Part shown: in pieces, positions 6,849 to 14,650 of the stretch
How positions within the stretch are numbered: position 1 is the stretch's first letter
Layout: every line of letters begins with the position of its first letter
Source: Paractinoplanes aksuensis
Lineage (GTDB): Bacteria > Actinomycetota > Actinomycetes > Mycobacteriales > Micromonosporaceae
DNA: 35,607 bases
Direction: 5' to 3'
NCBI RefSeq assembly: GCF_024137025.1
Contig: NZ_JAMYJR010000004.1
Coordinates: 1-35,607 of the forward strand
Notes under the pieces: generated by a model
Told to the model about the DNA's origin: nothing
Seen by the model: only the letters and a program-made list of their open reading frames with translations
The model's database searches: none
Translations under genes and position numbers: made by a program

Positions 6849-9552
6849 CCGCGGCTCCGGCCGGGTGTTGCAGCTCGTTGAACAGGGTCAGGGCCCGGCG
6901 CCAGGCGTCGGCGGCGTCGGCCGGGCGGCCCATCGCGGTCAGCGTGTTGCCGATCCGGTCGAGGGTGGCCGCGTGCTCGAAGACGTCGGGCAGCTCCTCG
7001 TACAGGGCGCGGGCCCGTTCGTACTGTTCGAGCGCCGCCTCGAAGCGGCGGGCGCGGTGGTGGATCAGGCCGAGGCTGTCGCTCGCGGCCGCGATGCCGC
7101 TGCGATCGCCCAGCTGCTCGAACTCGTGCAGGGCGAGCGCGCAGCTGGCCAGCGCCGTCTCGTGCCGGCCGGCCACGGCGTTCCACCAGCCGACCTCGTT
7201 GAGCGCGACCGCCACCGCCCGCGGCTCGGCCGACTCGCGGGCCGCCGCCAGGGCCTGCTCGGCGCTGGTCAGCGCGTCCGGCACCCGGTCGAGCAGGCCG
7301 AGCAGCCAGGCCAGCAACGTTCGCAGCCGATAGACGCGGGCCGGGTCGGTGACCAGCGCGACGGCTCGTTCGGCCTGGCCCAGCGCCTCCTCGGCCCGGC
7401 CCTGCCAGCCCAGCGCCCGGGCCAGCTCGATCAGCGTGTCGGCCACGTCGCCGGTCTCGCCGAGTCGCTGCGCGCCGGCCAGCGCGACCAGCTGCGCCTC
7501 GTGGTACTCGTGCCAGCGGCCCTGCCGGATCTGGTAGTTGGCCGACATCCGCGGCAGCTGCACGGCGTAGCGGGGGAGCCCGACCTGCAGGGCCCGTTCG
7601 GCCACCGCGGCCAGGTTGAGCGCCTCGACCCGCAGCCACGCGGTCGCCGCCGCTTCGTCCGGCAGCGGGCTCACCACGACCCCGGGCGCGGGCGGCTCCC
7701 CGTCGGTCACGTGCGAGTACGGGCCCAGCGTGCGATCGGCCGTGGCCGCGGTGTGCAGGTAGTGGTCGAACAGCCGGACCGTGGCCGCCGCGTCGTCGTT
7801 GTCGACCTCGGCCGCGTACGCCCGCAGCAGCGCGTGCATCGTGAAGCGTCCCGGCGCGGGCGAGCTGATCAGGTGGGCCGCGGCCAGATCGGTCAGCGGC
7901 GGATCGGGCTCACCGGTCAGGCTGGCCGCCGCGGCGACCGTGAAATCGGGTCCGGGGTGGCGGGACAGCAGCCGGAACAGCCGGGCCGCGCGGGCCGGCA
8001 GCCGGTGGTACGACCAGGCGAACGTGGCCCGCGGATCGGTCGGGCCGTCGCCGGTGGCGATCACGTCGAGCCGCCGCCCCTCGGCCCCGAGCTGACCGGC
8101 CAGATCGGCCAGCGGCAGGTCCGTCCGCTCGACCGCCTGCGCGGCCACGATGGCCAGGGCCAGCGGCAACCCGGCGCAGAGCCGGATCAGCTCGGCCACC
8201 ACCTCGGCCGGCTCCCGGTCGAGACGTCGGCGGCCGAGCCGGGCCGCCAGGAGGTCACGGGCGGCCTCGGCGTCGAGCAGTTCCAGGGTCAGGGCGGCGG
8301 CGCCCGGAGCCACGGCCAGCCCGTTGAGCCGGGTGCGACTCGTGACCACGGTCAGGCACGAGTCGGACCCGGGCAGCAGGGCCCGCACCTGCTCGTCGTC
8401 GGCCGGGTTCTCGAGCACGATCAGCAGGCGGCGCCCGGCGGCGAGGCTGCGGAACAGTCCGGCCAGCTCGGACTCGGTCGCGGGCAGCCGGTCGGGCGGC
8501 ACGCCCAGCGCGCCCAGGAAGCCGCGCAGCACCTCGGCCGGATCCCGGCGGCTGGGCCGTCGGCGCCGGCGGCCCAGCAGGTCGGCGTGCAGCTGGCCGT
8601 CCGGGTAGTCGGCCACCACCGTGCGGGCCCAGTGGACGGCCAGCGTGCTCTTGCCGACCCCGGCCGTGCCGTAGATCAGCACCAGCCGCGCGCCGGCCGG
8701 GTCGCTCAGCTCGGCCAGGCGGGCCATTTCTTCCGTACGACCGGCGAAGTGAGCCGTCACGGCCGGCAGCTGACGGGGGAGTGCGGTGTCGTGCCCGTCG
8801 CCCCCAGGCGGGCCGAGCAGCGGATCGCGGACCCGGATGCGGTCGGCCAGCGTCCTGGTGGCCGGAGCCGGGGTCAGGCGCTGGGCCAGCCGTTCGTACG
8901 CCTCGACGGCCGGGCCGTAGTCGCCGTCCAGATAGGCCGAGTGCATCTCGAGGCGCACCGCCCGCTCGTCGTCCGGGTTCTCCGCGACCAGCCGTTCCGC
9001 GTCCGAGCGGGCCGGCCCGACCAGCCCGCACCGCAGCCGGGCCTCGGCCCGCCGGGTGGCCGCCTCGCGCCGCTCCCGGTCGAGCTGCCGGCGGATCCCG
9101 GCCGCCCAGTCGCCGGGCACCCCCTCCAGCGCGCCGGCCGAGCCGTGCCACAGGTTCAGCCCCCGGTCGAGCGCGGCCAGCGCGGCCGGCCAGTCGCCCT
9201 TGGCGATCAGTTGCCGCGCGGCCTCGGTGGTCGAGCGGAAGCAGTGCACGTCGACCCGCTCGGGCGCCACCTCGAGCCGGTAGACCCCGCCCGGCCCCTG
9301 GCGGGGCAGCGTGAAGCCATACCGGCGCAGGGCGAGGCGAAGGTCGCCGATGTAGCCCCGGCGGGTCTCGGGGTTGCGCGCCTCGGCGCCCCAGAGCGCG
9401 TTGTCGAGGAACGTGCCGGTGACCGGCCGGGCCCGGGCCAGCAGCAGCGCGGCCAGCACGCACTGGACTTTGGGCAGTTCGGCGTCGCGCCCCAGGTGGA
9501 TGCGGGTGTCGCCGTCGAACAGGCCGACCGGACCGAGCAACCGGAAATCCAT
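6823..9552 (-). CDS. AfsR/SARP-family regulator (BTAD, NB-ARC, TPR)
   Basis: A 909-residue signal-transducing regulator. Residues about 1-95 form an OmpR-like winged helix (FRLLGPVGLFDG ... PKVQCVLAALLLARARPV ... LRLALRRYG), about 98-240 the bacterial transcriptional activation domain, about 260-520 a STAND/NB-ARC ATPase with Walker A GTAGVGKST at 295-303, and the C-terminus a TPR array (repeats such as EALGQAERAVAL, ALTSAEQALAAARES, AALEQYERARALYEEL). Such proteins activate secondary-metabolite or stress genes through direct-repeat operators after ATP-driven oligomerisation. The residues around Lys27 and Asn51 differ somewhat from canonical SARPs. No biosynthetic cluster lies beside it, so the target may be the divergent PPC/NACHT pair 50 bp away. 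Confidence 0.9.
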   Translation of the reverse strand: MDFRLLGPVGLFDGDTRIHLGRDAELPKVQCVLAALLLARARPVTGTFLDNALWGAEARNPETRRGYIGDLRLALRRYGFTLPRQGPGGVYRLEVAPERVDVHCFRSTTEAARQLIAKGDWPAALAALDRGLNLWHGSAGALEGVPGDWAAGIRRQLDRERREAATRRAEARLRCGLVGPARSDAERLVAENPDDERAVRLEMHSAYLDGDYGPAVEAYERLAQRLTPAPATRTLADRIRVRDPLLGPPGGDGHDTALPRQLPAVTAHFAGRTEEMARLAELSDPAGARLVLIYGTAGVGKSTLAVHWARTVVADYPDGQLHADLLGRRRRRPSRRDPAEVLRGFLGALGVPPDRLPATESELAGLFRSLAAGRRLLIVLENPADDEQVRALLPGSDSCLTVVTSRTRLNGLAVAPGAAALTLELLDAEAARDLLAARLGRRRLDREPAEVVAELIRLCAGLPLALAIVAAQAVERTDLPLADLAGQLGAEGRRLDVIATGDGPTDPRATFAWSYHRLPARAARLFRLLSRHPGPDFTVAAAASLTGEPDPPLTDLAAAHLISSPAPGRFTMHALLRAYAAEVDNDDAAATVRLFDHYLHTAATADRTLGPYSHVTDGEPPAPGVVVSPLPDEAAATAWLRVEALNLAAVAERALQVGLPRYAVQLPRMSANYQIRQGRWHEYHEAQLVALAGAQRLGETGDVADTLIELARALGWQGRAEEALGQAERAVALVTDPARVYRLRTLLAWLLGLLDRVPDALTSAEQALAAARESAEPRAVAVALNEVGWWNAVAGRHETALASCALALHEFEQLGDRSGIAAASDSLGLIHHRARRFEAALEQYERARALYEELPDVFEHAATLDRIGNTLTAMGRPADAADAWRRALTLFNELQHPAGAAVSQKLGPA

Positions 9553-9602
9553 GCCCCCATGTTCCCCGCGGAATTCCCCGTTACCGCAGTCAATGTCTCG
9601 AC

Positions 9603-9980
9603 ATGGACATCGAGAGTGACGGCAGCCGGATCTTCGTACGGGTCGACCAGGGCGAGGACCTGGTGGCCACGGTGCGGCTGGCGGTCGAGCGGCTCGACCT
9701 GTCGGCGGCCGTCGTCACCTCGGGGGTGGGGATGGTGCGGGCGGCCGAACTGGGGTCCGCGGCGGGCGGCGGCAAACGCTCGTTCGCGGGCCCGCTCGAC
9801 CTCAGCTCGCTGTCCGGCAGCGTGTTGCGCCGCCACGGCACCCAGGTCGCCCGGCTCCAGGCCGTTCTCAACGACGCCCGCAACCGTACGGTCGGCGGGC
9901 GCCTGCTCTCGGCCCGGAGCCAGGGGGTGGTGGGGGTGCTGCTGGCCCCGGTCGACCTGTGCATGGACGTCTCACCGTGA
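9603..9980 (+). CDS. PPC-domain (DUF296) protein
   Basis: A 125-residue protein that is almost entirely one PPC domain: SRIFVRVDQGEDLVATVRLAVE followed by LDLSAAVVTSGVGMVRAAELG and, near the C-terminus, GVVGVLLAPVDLCMDV. In plants the PPC domain follows AT-hooks; free-standing bacterial PPC proteins form trimers of unknown role. The usual metal-binding histidines of some bacterial members are not evident. The start is the ATG at 9603, 50 bp from the divergent AfsR start; no strong ribosome site is seen. The stop codon (9978-9980) overlaps the GTG of the next gene, so the two are translationally coupled. Confidence 0.68.
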   Translation: MDIESDGSRIFVRVDQGEDLVATVRLAVERLDLSAAVVTSGVGMVRAAELGSAAGGGKRSFAGPLDLSSLSGSVLRRHGTQVARLQAVLNDARNRTVGGRLLSARSQGVVGVLLAPVDLCMDVSP

Positions 9981-10993
9981 ACGCGCCCTACCTGCCACCC
10001 GCGCTGCGCCTGCTGCGCCCGGGCGAGCCCCTCGAACAGCAGTTGTGCTTCGCCGAAGCGTTGTGGACCCCTTCCGAGTACGCCCGGAAGGCCGCGAATC
10101 TGCTCGAGCTCCACGACACCGCCCGGGCCGTCGTCTACGGCGCCCCGGGCAGCGGCAAGTCGACGTTCGCCGCGCTGGCCGGGCAGGGCCTGGCCGACCG
10201 GGGCGCGCCGCTCGTGCCGCTGCTGTTCTCGATGAGCTCGCGGCGCCACCCCGACGACCTGCCCGGCTTCCTGACCCGCCGGCTGACCCGCGCCTACCCG
10301 GCCCTGCGCCGGACCCCGGTCGAGGACCTGGTGCACAGCGGGCGCTACCTGTTCCTGCTGGACGGCCTGGACGAGATGCCGGCCCGGATGCGGCGCTGGG
10401 CCCTGGAAGAGGTCGACCAACTCTTCGGCCCCGACGCCCCCGTGGTGCTGCTGACCGGCGACACCGGCCTCGACGAGCCGCTGGGCTTGCGAGGCGCCCA
10501 GCACATCGGCATCGACCCGGCCGGCCCGGACGCGGTGGCCGACTACCTGGACGCGCTGGGCCGCCTCGAACACCCCAACATCACCGGCGCCGTCCCCGGC
10601 TTCGACCGCCTGGCCAAGGGCGTACGCACCGACCCGTGCGGCCCGCTGGCCGTGCTGCTGTGCCGCCCCCTCGACCTGGCCCTGGCCGCCCAGGCCCTGC
10701 GCCGCGGCCTGCTGTGGCCGTCCGATCTGACCACCAGCCTGACCCGCACCGGCCTGTCCGGCACCCGGAACCTGCTGCGCGACCTCGAGATCGCCGGCGC
10801 CCTGAACGGCCGCTGGCCCCGCCACCGCACCACGACCCTGGCCCGCCGCTTGCGCGTCAGCGACGTCGGCCCCCGGCCCGGCCGCTTCCTGACCGCCCTG
10901 CACGAGGCCGGCCTGCTCCGCCGCGAGGGCCGACTCTACGACTTCCGCCACACCGAACTCCGCGACCATGCCGCCGCCCTCGCCCTGACCTGA
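9977..10993 (+). CDS. small NACHT-type STAND NTPase
   Basis: A 338-residue NTPase. Walker A is GAPGSGKST at residues 55-63, and Walker B is LFLLDGLDE at about 125-133, carrying the extra acidic residues that mark NACHT rather than generic AAA proteins. A sensor-like segment follows (PVVLLTGDTG). The C-terminus has a winged-helix-like end with YDFRHTELRDHAAA, as in other bacterial NACHT proteins. There is no added effector (nuclease, protease, TIR) and no sensor repeat, so it is a minimal NACHT core, shorter than usual. The GTG at 9977 overlaps the TGA of the PPC gene (GTGA), so the PPC protein is the likely partner. Anti-phage NACHT proteins usually carry an effector; none is seen here. Confidence 0.78.
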   Translation: MNAPYLPPALRLLRPGEPLEQQLCFAEALWTPSEYARKAANLLELHDTARAVVYGAPGSGKSTFAALAGQGLADRGAPLVPLLFSMSSRRHPDDLPGFLTRRLTRAYPALRRTPVEDLVHSGRYLFLLDGLDEMPARMRRWALEEVDQLFGPDAPVVLLTGDTGLDEPLGLRGAQHIGIDPAGPDAVADYLDALGRLEHPNITGAVPGFDRLAKGVRTDPCGPLAVLLCRPLDLALAAQALRRGLLWPSDLTTSLTRTGLSGTRNLLRDLEIAGALNGRWPRHRTTTLARRLRVSDVGPRPGRFLTALHEAGLLRREGRLYDFRHTELRDHAAALALT

Positions 10994-11007
10994 GCCTGAG
11001 CCGTCAG

Positions 11008-11088
11008 CCGGTCGTGGGGGGGCGGGGCCCCCCCCCCCCCCCCCCGCCCCCGCCGGCGGGGGGGGCGCCCCCCCCCCCCCACGACCGG
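11008..11088. terminator. G/C-homopolymer hairpin between convergent genes
   Basis: CCGGTCGTGGGGGGG (11008-11022) pairs perfectly with CCCCCCCACGACCGG (11074-11088), a 15-bp stem. Inside lie runs of 18 C (11028-11045), 8 G (11058-11065) and 13 C (11068-11080) that can form a nested stem. It separates the ends of the plus-strand NACHT gene and the minus-strand Uma2 gene, as a bidirectional terminator would, but has no T-run. The exact run lengths may be affected by sequencing error. Confidence 0.6.
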
Positions 11089-11101
11089 ACCCTTGACGTT
11101 C

Positions 11102-11653
11102 TCAGCTGAGCTCGTGCTCCGACGGCGTGGTGTTGAGAACCCAAGCGAGCGGCATCGTGGCCCGTGCGGTGTAGTGCCCGTCGGTCAGAACGTGCATAGT
11201 CACCGTCTGCGTCGAGTCCTGGTCGACGATCCAGTACTGAGGAATACCGGCCGCGGCGTACTCGCTGCGCTTCGTCACCGTGTCGATACCCTCTGACCCG
11301 GGCGAGATGATCTCGATGACCAGCAACACATCAGCGACCGGCAGCCAGACGCCATTGCTCTGAATCTTGTTCCAGACGACCAGATCGGGGATACGCCCGC
11401 CGAGCCCGCCGGTGCGACCCGGGATGCGGAGCCCGACGGCCTGAGCGATCCGCTCCACCGGCACACCGGTCGCCAGCCACACCATGAGGCGAGTCGCGAT
11501 GATGGCGTGGTCGTAGCCGGGCGGCGGCATGATCGAGAGGGCCCCCTCGGGACTGATCTCGTATCGGTGATGCTCGTCCGCGGCCATCATCGCGGTGAGG
11601 TCGTCAAGCGTCACCACCGGTGGCATGTGCCTGCCGACAGCTTCCGCGCTCAT
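11102..11653 (-). CDS. Uma2-family protein (PD-(D/E)XK fold)
   Basis: A 183-residue protein of the Uma2/DUF820 family, a PD-(D/E)XK nuclease fold expanded in actinomycetes and cyanobacteria. It starts with the family-typical leader (VVTLDDLTAMMAADEHHRYEI and PPPGYDHAIIATRL). Motif residues follow in order: the acidic residue in GGRIPDLVVW, the E of VLLVIEIISPGSEGID, and the lysine of TKRSEYAAAGIPQYWIVD. The cellular role of Uma2 proteins is unproved. No partner is adjacent on the same strand, and no ribosome site is obvious at the ATG. It converges on the NACHT gene across the homopolymer hairpin. Confidence 0.87.
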   Translation of the reverse strand: MSAEAVGRHMPPVVTLDDLTAMMAADEHHRYEISPEGALSIMPPPGYDHAIIATRLMVWLATGVPVERIAQAVGLRIPGRTGGLGGRIPDLVVWNKIQSNGVWLPVADVLLVIEIISPGSEGIDTVTKRSEYAAAGIPQYWIVDQDSTQTVTMHVLTDGHYTARATMPLAWVLNTTPSEHELS

Positions 11654-11954
11654 GCAGGCATCGTACCGATTCCGGCCCCTCCGATGGCGGTCCGTTCTCG
11701 GCCTGTGGATAAGTCGCTGAGCGTCGGGCAGCGGATAACGCGGTGAGCGTCACTGTTGCGGAGGGTATCGATCGGCTGAGGGCCGGGTGTTGGTAGTCAA
11801 GGGAGGGGCCCGACGGATAGTCAGGCCCGTTCGCCGTGATGGTCGTTACAGCGATTGGCGCTCGATCGCCGTGGCGGCTACTTTATCGATGTCTCGAAAC
11901 CTATGGGATTTGTAGGTCTTACGGGCTCGTCAACCACGCATGACAGGGACGTAC
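11654..11954. other. upstream region of metN, no recognised riboswitch
   Basis: No gene is seen. An imperfect direct repeat is present: GGATAAGTCGCTGAGCGTC (11707-11725) and GGATAACGCGGTGAGCGTC (11733-11751), 16 of 19 identical and 26 bp apart, which could be tandem regulator sites. A small GGCG-CTCGAT-CGCC hairpin lies near 11855. The conserved parts of SAM-I or SAM-IV riboswitches are not found. Confidence 0.45.
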
Positions 11955-13019
11955 GTGATTGAGATAGCAGGGCTCCGGAAGACCTACCGGGCCAAGGGGC
12001 GGCGCGACCGGGCGGTCGTGGCCGTCGACGGGGTCGACCTCAGGGTGGCCGAGGGTGACGTGTTCGGCGTGCTCGGGCAGAGCGGGGCCGGCAAGAGCAC
12101 GTTGCTGCGCTGCGTGAACATGCTGGAGCGGCCCGACGCGGGCACGGTCACCGTGGGTGGGGTCGAGCTGACCGCGCTCAAGCGGCAGCCGCTGCGCCTG
12201 GCCCGGCACGGGATCGGGATGATCCACCAGCATTTCGCGCTGCTCTCCTCGCGTACGGTCGCGGGGAATGTGGCTTTTGCCCTTGAGGTGACCGGCGTGC
12301 CGCGTAACGAGCGGCGGGCCCGGGTGGCCGAACTGCTCGAACTCGTGGGACTCGGCGGGCGCGCCGACGCGTACCCCAGTCAGCTCTCCGGCGGGCAGAA
12401 GCAGCGCGTCGGCATCGCCCGGGCGCTCGCCGCGCGGCCCAAGGTGCTGCTCTCCGACGAGGCCACCTCGGCCCTCGACCCCGAAACGACCGAGTCGATC
12501 CTGCGGCTGCTGCTCGACCTGAACCAGCGCCTCAACCTGACGATCCTGCTCATCACGCACGAGATGACAGTGGTCAAGCGGATCTGCCAGTCGGCCGCGG
12601 TCATGCGCGACGGGCGGTTCGTCGAGTCCGGCGCCATCACCGACCTGCTGCATCGGCCGGGCTCCGAGCTCGCCCGAGGGCTGTTCCCGCTGGACGCCCC
12701 GACCGCGCTGGACGGGCACACCGTCGTCGACGTCACCGTCAGCGGCGCCGAGGCCGACGCGCCGCTGCTGGCCGAGGTCGCCCGGCGCTTCGACCTCGAC
12801 GTCCGGATCCTGGCCGGCTCGGTCGAGCAGCTGGCCGCCACCCGCGCCGGCCGCTTCCGGCTCGCTCTGCCCGCCGGCGACGACGCGCCCCTGAACTTCC
12901 TGCGCGAGCGCGGCGCCCAGGTCAGCCCGCCCGTGGCCGAGCCCGTCGCGCAACCCGTCGACCGGCCCGAGCCGACCGGGCCCGCGACCGACATCGACAT
13001 CCGGGGAGCTGCGTCGTGA
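11955..13019 (+). CDS. metN: methionine ABC transporter ATP-binding protein
   Basis: A 354-residue ATPase of the MetNIQ methionine importer. Walker A GQSGAGKST is at about residues 41-49, the ABC signature LSGGQ at about 144-148, Walker B VLLSDEATSALDP at about 164-176, and the switch histidine in LLITHEM. The C-terminal 75 residues or so (GHTVVDVTVSGAEADAPLLAEV onward) form the NIL domain, which in E. coli MetN binds methionine and causes trans-inhibition. The GTG at 11955 is chosen because AGGGA stands five bases upstream and the protein then starts MIEIAGLRK like its relatives; an in-frame ATG at 11940 lacks a ribosome site. The stop overlaps the metI start by GTGA. Confidence 0.93.
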   Translation: MIEIAGLRKTYRAKGRRDRAVVAVDGVDLRVAEGDVFGVLGQSGAGKSTLLRCVNMLERPDAGTVTVGGVELTALKRQPLRLARHGIGMIHQHFALLSSRTVAGNVAFALEVTGVPRNERRARVAELLELVGLGGRADAYPSQLSGGQKQRVGIARALAARPKVLLSDEATSALDPETTESILRLLLDLNQRLNLTILLITHEMTVVKRICQSAAVMRDGRFVESGAITDLLHRPGSELARGLFPLDAPTALDGHTVVDVTVSGAEADAPLLAEVARRFDLDVRILAGSVEQLAATRAGRFRLALPAGDDAPLNFLRERGAQVSPPVAEPVAQPVDRPEPTGPATDIDIRGAAS

Positions 13020-13672
13020 CCACCTCCGAACTGACCGACCTGCTCTGGGTCGGCCTGCAGGAGACCACGTGGATGGTCTTCGTCTCGACCGTGCTGACCG
13101 CGGTCGGCGGTCTGCTGCTCGGCATCCTGCTCGTGCTGACCGCGCCCGGCGGCATGCTCTCGGCGCCCGCGCTGTCGTCGGTGCTCGGCTTCGTCGTCAA
13201 CGTGGCCCGCTCGCTGCCGTTCATCATCCTGCTGGTGGCGGTCATCCCGTTCACCCGGGCCGTCGTCGGCACCACCATCGGCACCGACGCGGCGATCGTG
13301 CCGCTGACCATCGGCGCCATCCCGTTCTTCGCCCGCATCGTCGAGGCCGCCCTGCGTGAGGTGCCGCCGGACGTCGTCGCCGCGGCCACCGCGATGGGCG
13401 CCACTCGCCGCCAGATCGTCGGCAAGGTGCTGCTGCGCGAGGCCCGGCCCGGGCTTGTGGCCGGTCTCACCATCACCGTCATCGCCCTCGTCGGCTACTC
13501 GGCCATGGCCGGGGTGGTCGGCGGCGGCGGGCTCGGTGACCTCGCCATTCGGTACGGCTACCAGCGCTTCGACACGCAGGTGATGATCGCGACCGTGGTG
13601 GTCCTCGTCGTCTTCGTCCAACTCGTCCAGATGGCGGGCGACCTTCTCGTCCGCCGCTTGTCCCACCGATAA
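13016..13672 (+). CDS. metI: methionine ABC transporter permease
   Basis: A 218-residue permease with five hydrophobic segments, the usual size and topology for MetI. The cytoplasmic coupling loop EALREVPPDVVAAATAMGATRRQIVGKVLLREARPGL carries the EAA-type motif of binding-protein-dependent permeases (A-x-A-M-G-A). In the inner membrane it forms the translocation path with a second copy and two MetN. The start GTG at 13016 lies inside the metN stop, so translation is coupled. metQ follows 56 bp downstream on the same strand with its own ribosome site, fitting one operon. Confidence 0.93.
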   Translation: MTTSELTDLLWVGLQETTWMVFVSTVLTAVGGLLLGILLVLTAPGGMLSAPALSSVLGFVVNVARSLPFIILLVAVIPFTRAVVGTTIGTDAAIVPLTIGAIPFFARIVEAALREVPPDVVAAATAMGATRRQIVGKVLLREARPGLVAGLTITVIALVGYSAMAGVVGGGGLGDLAIRYGYQRFDTQVMIATVVVLVVFVQLVQMAGDLLVRRLSHR

Positions 13673-13740
13673 CCCGTCGTTCTGTCGCACCGGCAGACTG
13701 CCGCGTCGTCACATCGAGGGAAGAAAGGTTGTTGAAGAGA

Positions 13741-14571
13741 ATGCGCCGCACCCTTGCTGCCGTCCTCACGTCCGCGACGCTCCTGCTGGGGCTGGCCGCT
13801 TGCGGTTCCTCCGACGACGAAGGCGGCTCCGGCTCCTCGTCCGCGAGTGACACGCTGAAGGTCGGCGTCAGCCCGGTCCCGCACGGCGAGATCCTCAAGT
13901 ACATCTCCGACAACCTCGCCTCGGCCGAGGGCCTCAAGCTCGACATCGTCGAGTTCAACGACTACATCCAGCCCAACGTGGCCCTGCAGGAGAAGCAGCT
14001 CGACGCCAACTACTTCCAGCACATCCCGTACCTGGAGGAAGAGGTCGCGGCCAAGGGCTACAAGTTCACCGCGCTCAAGCCGGTGCACATCGAGCCGCTC
14101 GGTGTGTACTCCAAGACGGTCAAGAACATCGCCGACGTGCCCGCCGGTGGCGTCGTGGGCATCCCGAACGACCCGTCGAACTCGGGCCGTGCGCTCAACC
14201 TGCTCGCCGCCAACGGCCTGCTGACCCTCAAGGACGGCGTGGGCGTCAAGGCCACCGAGAAGGACATCACCGCCAACCCGAAGAACCTGGAGTTCAAGGC
14301 GCTCGAGGCGGCCCAGCTGCCCCGCAGCCTCGAGGACACGGCGATCTCGGTGATCAACGGCAACTACGCGATCGAGACCGGCCTCAAGCCGGCCACCGAC
14401 TCGCTGGCCCTGGAGAAGGGCGCGGACAACCCGTACGCGAACCTGCTCGTGGTCCGCACGGGCGAGGAGACCGACGCCCGGGTCGTGAAGCTCGAGAAGC
14501 TGCTGCACTCGGCCGAGGTCAAGAAGTTCATCGACGACAAGTACCAGGGCTCGGTGCTCGCCGCCTTCTGA
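13741..14571 (+). CDS. metQ: methionine-binding lipoprotein, NlpA/MetQ family
   Basis: Substrate-binding lipoprotein of the MetNIQ importer, 276 residues from the ATG at 13741. The N-terminus MRRTLAAVLTSATLLLGLAAC is a lipoprotein signal with lipobox LAAC; lipidation would need Lgt, encoded at 23308. A Ser/Gly-rich linker follows, then the family body: TLKVGVSPVPHGEILKYI, EFNDYIQPNVALQEKQLDANYFQH and GIPNDPSNSGRALNLL. Two TTG codons at 13729 and 13732 are in frame and sit better with the GAGGGAAGAAAGG ribosome site (13716-13728), so the true start may be a few residues longer. Methionine is inferred as substrate from the intact metNIQ order; other amino acids are possible in this family. Confidence 0.9.
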   Translation: MRRTLAAVLTSATLLLGLAACGSSDDEGGSGSSSASDTLKVGVSPVPHGEILKYISDNLASAEGLKLDIVEFNDYIQPNVALQEKQLDANYFQHIPYLEEEVAAKGYKFTALKPVHIEPLGVYSKTVKNIADVPAGGVVGIPNDPSNSGRALNLLAANGLLTLKDGVGVKATEKDITANPKNLEFKALEAAQLPRSLEDTAISVINGNYAIETGLKPATDSLALEKGADNPYANLLVVRTGEETDARVVKLEKLLHSAEVKKFIDDKYQGSVLAAF

Positions 14572-14650
14572 CCCTGTCCGCTCGGCGGCGTCGCGATATG
14601 ACCGTAACGGTATGAGCGGCGCCGTCGGCGTATGGGTGAGGCTGAGCACT

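Noticed and set aside
6865..11109. A very long plus-strand open frame of over 1400 codons
   Set aside because: It is antisense to the AfsR gene and then runs out of frame through the PPC and NACHT genes; composition is Arg/Gly/Gln-rich with no domain. It reflects high GC, not a gene.
11654..11954. SAM riboswitch upstream of metNIQ
   Set aside because: The conserved GGCAACC and the core helices of SAM-I/SAM-IV could not be found by eye; a covariance-model search would settle it.
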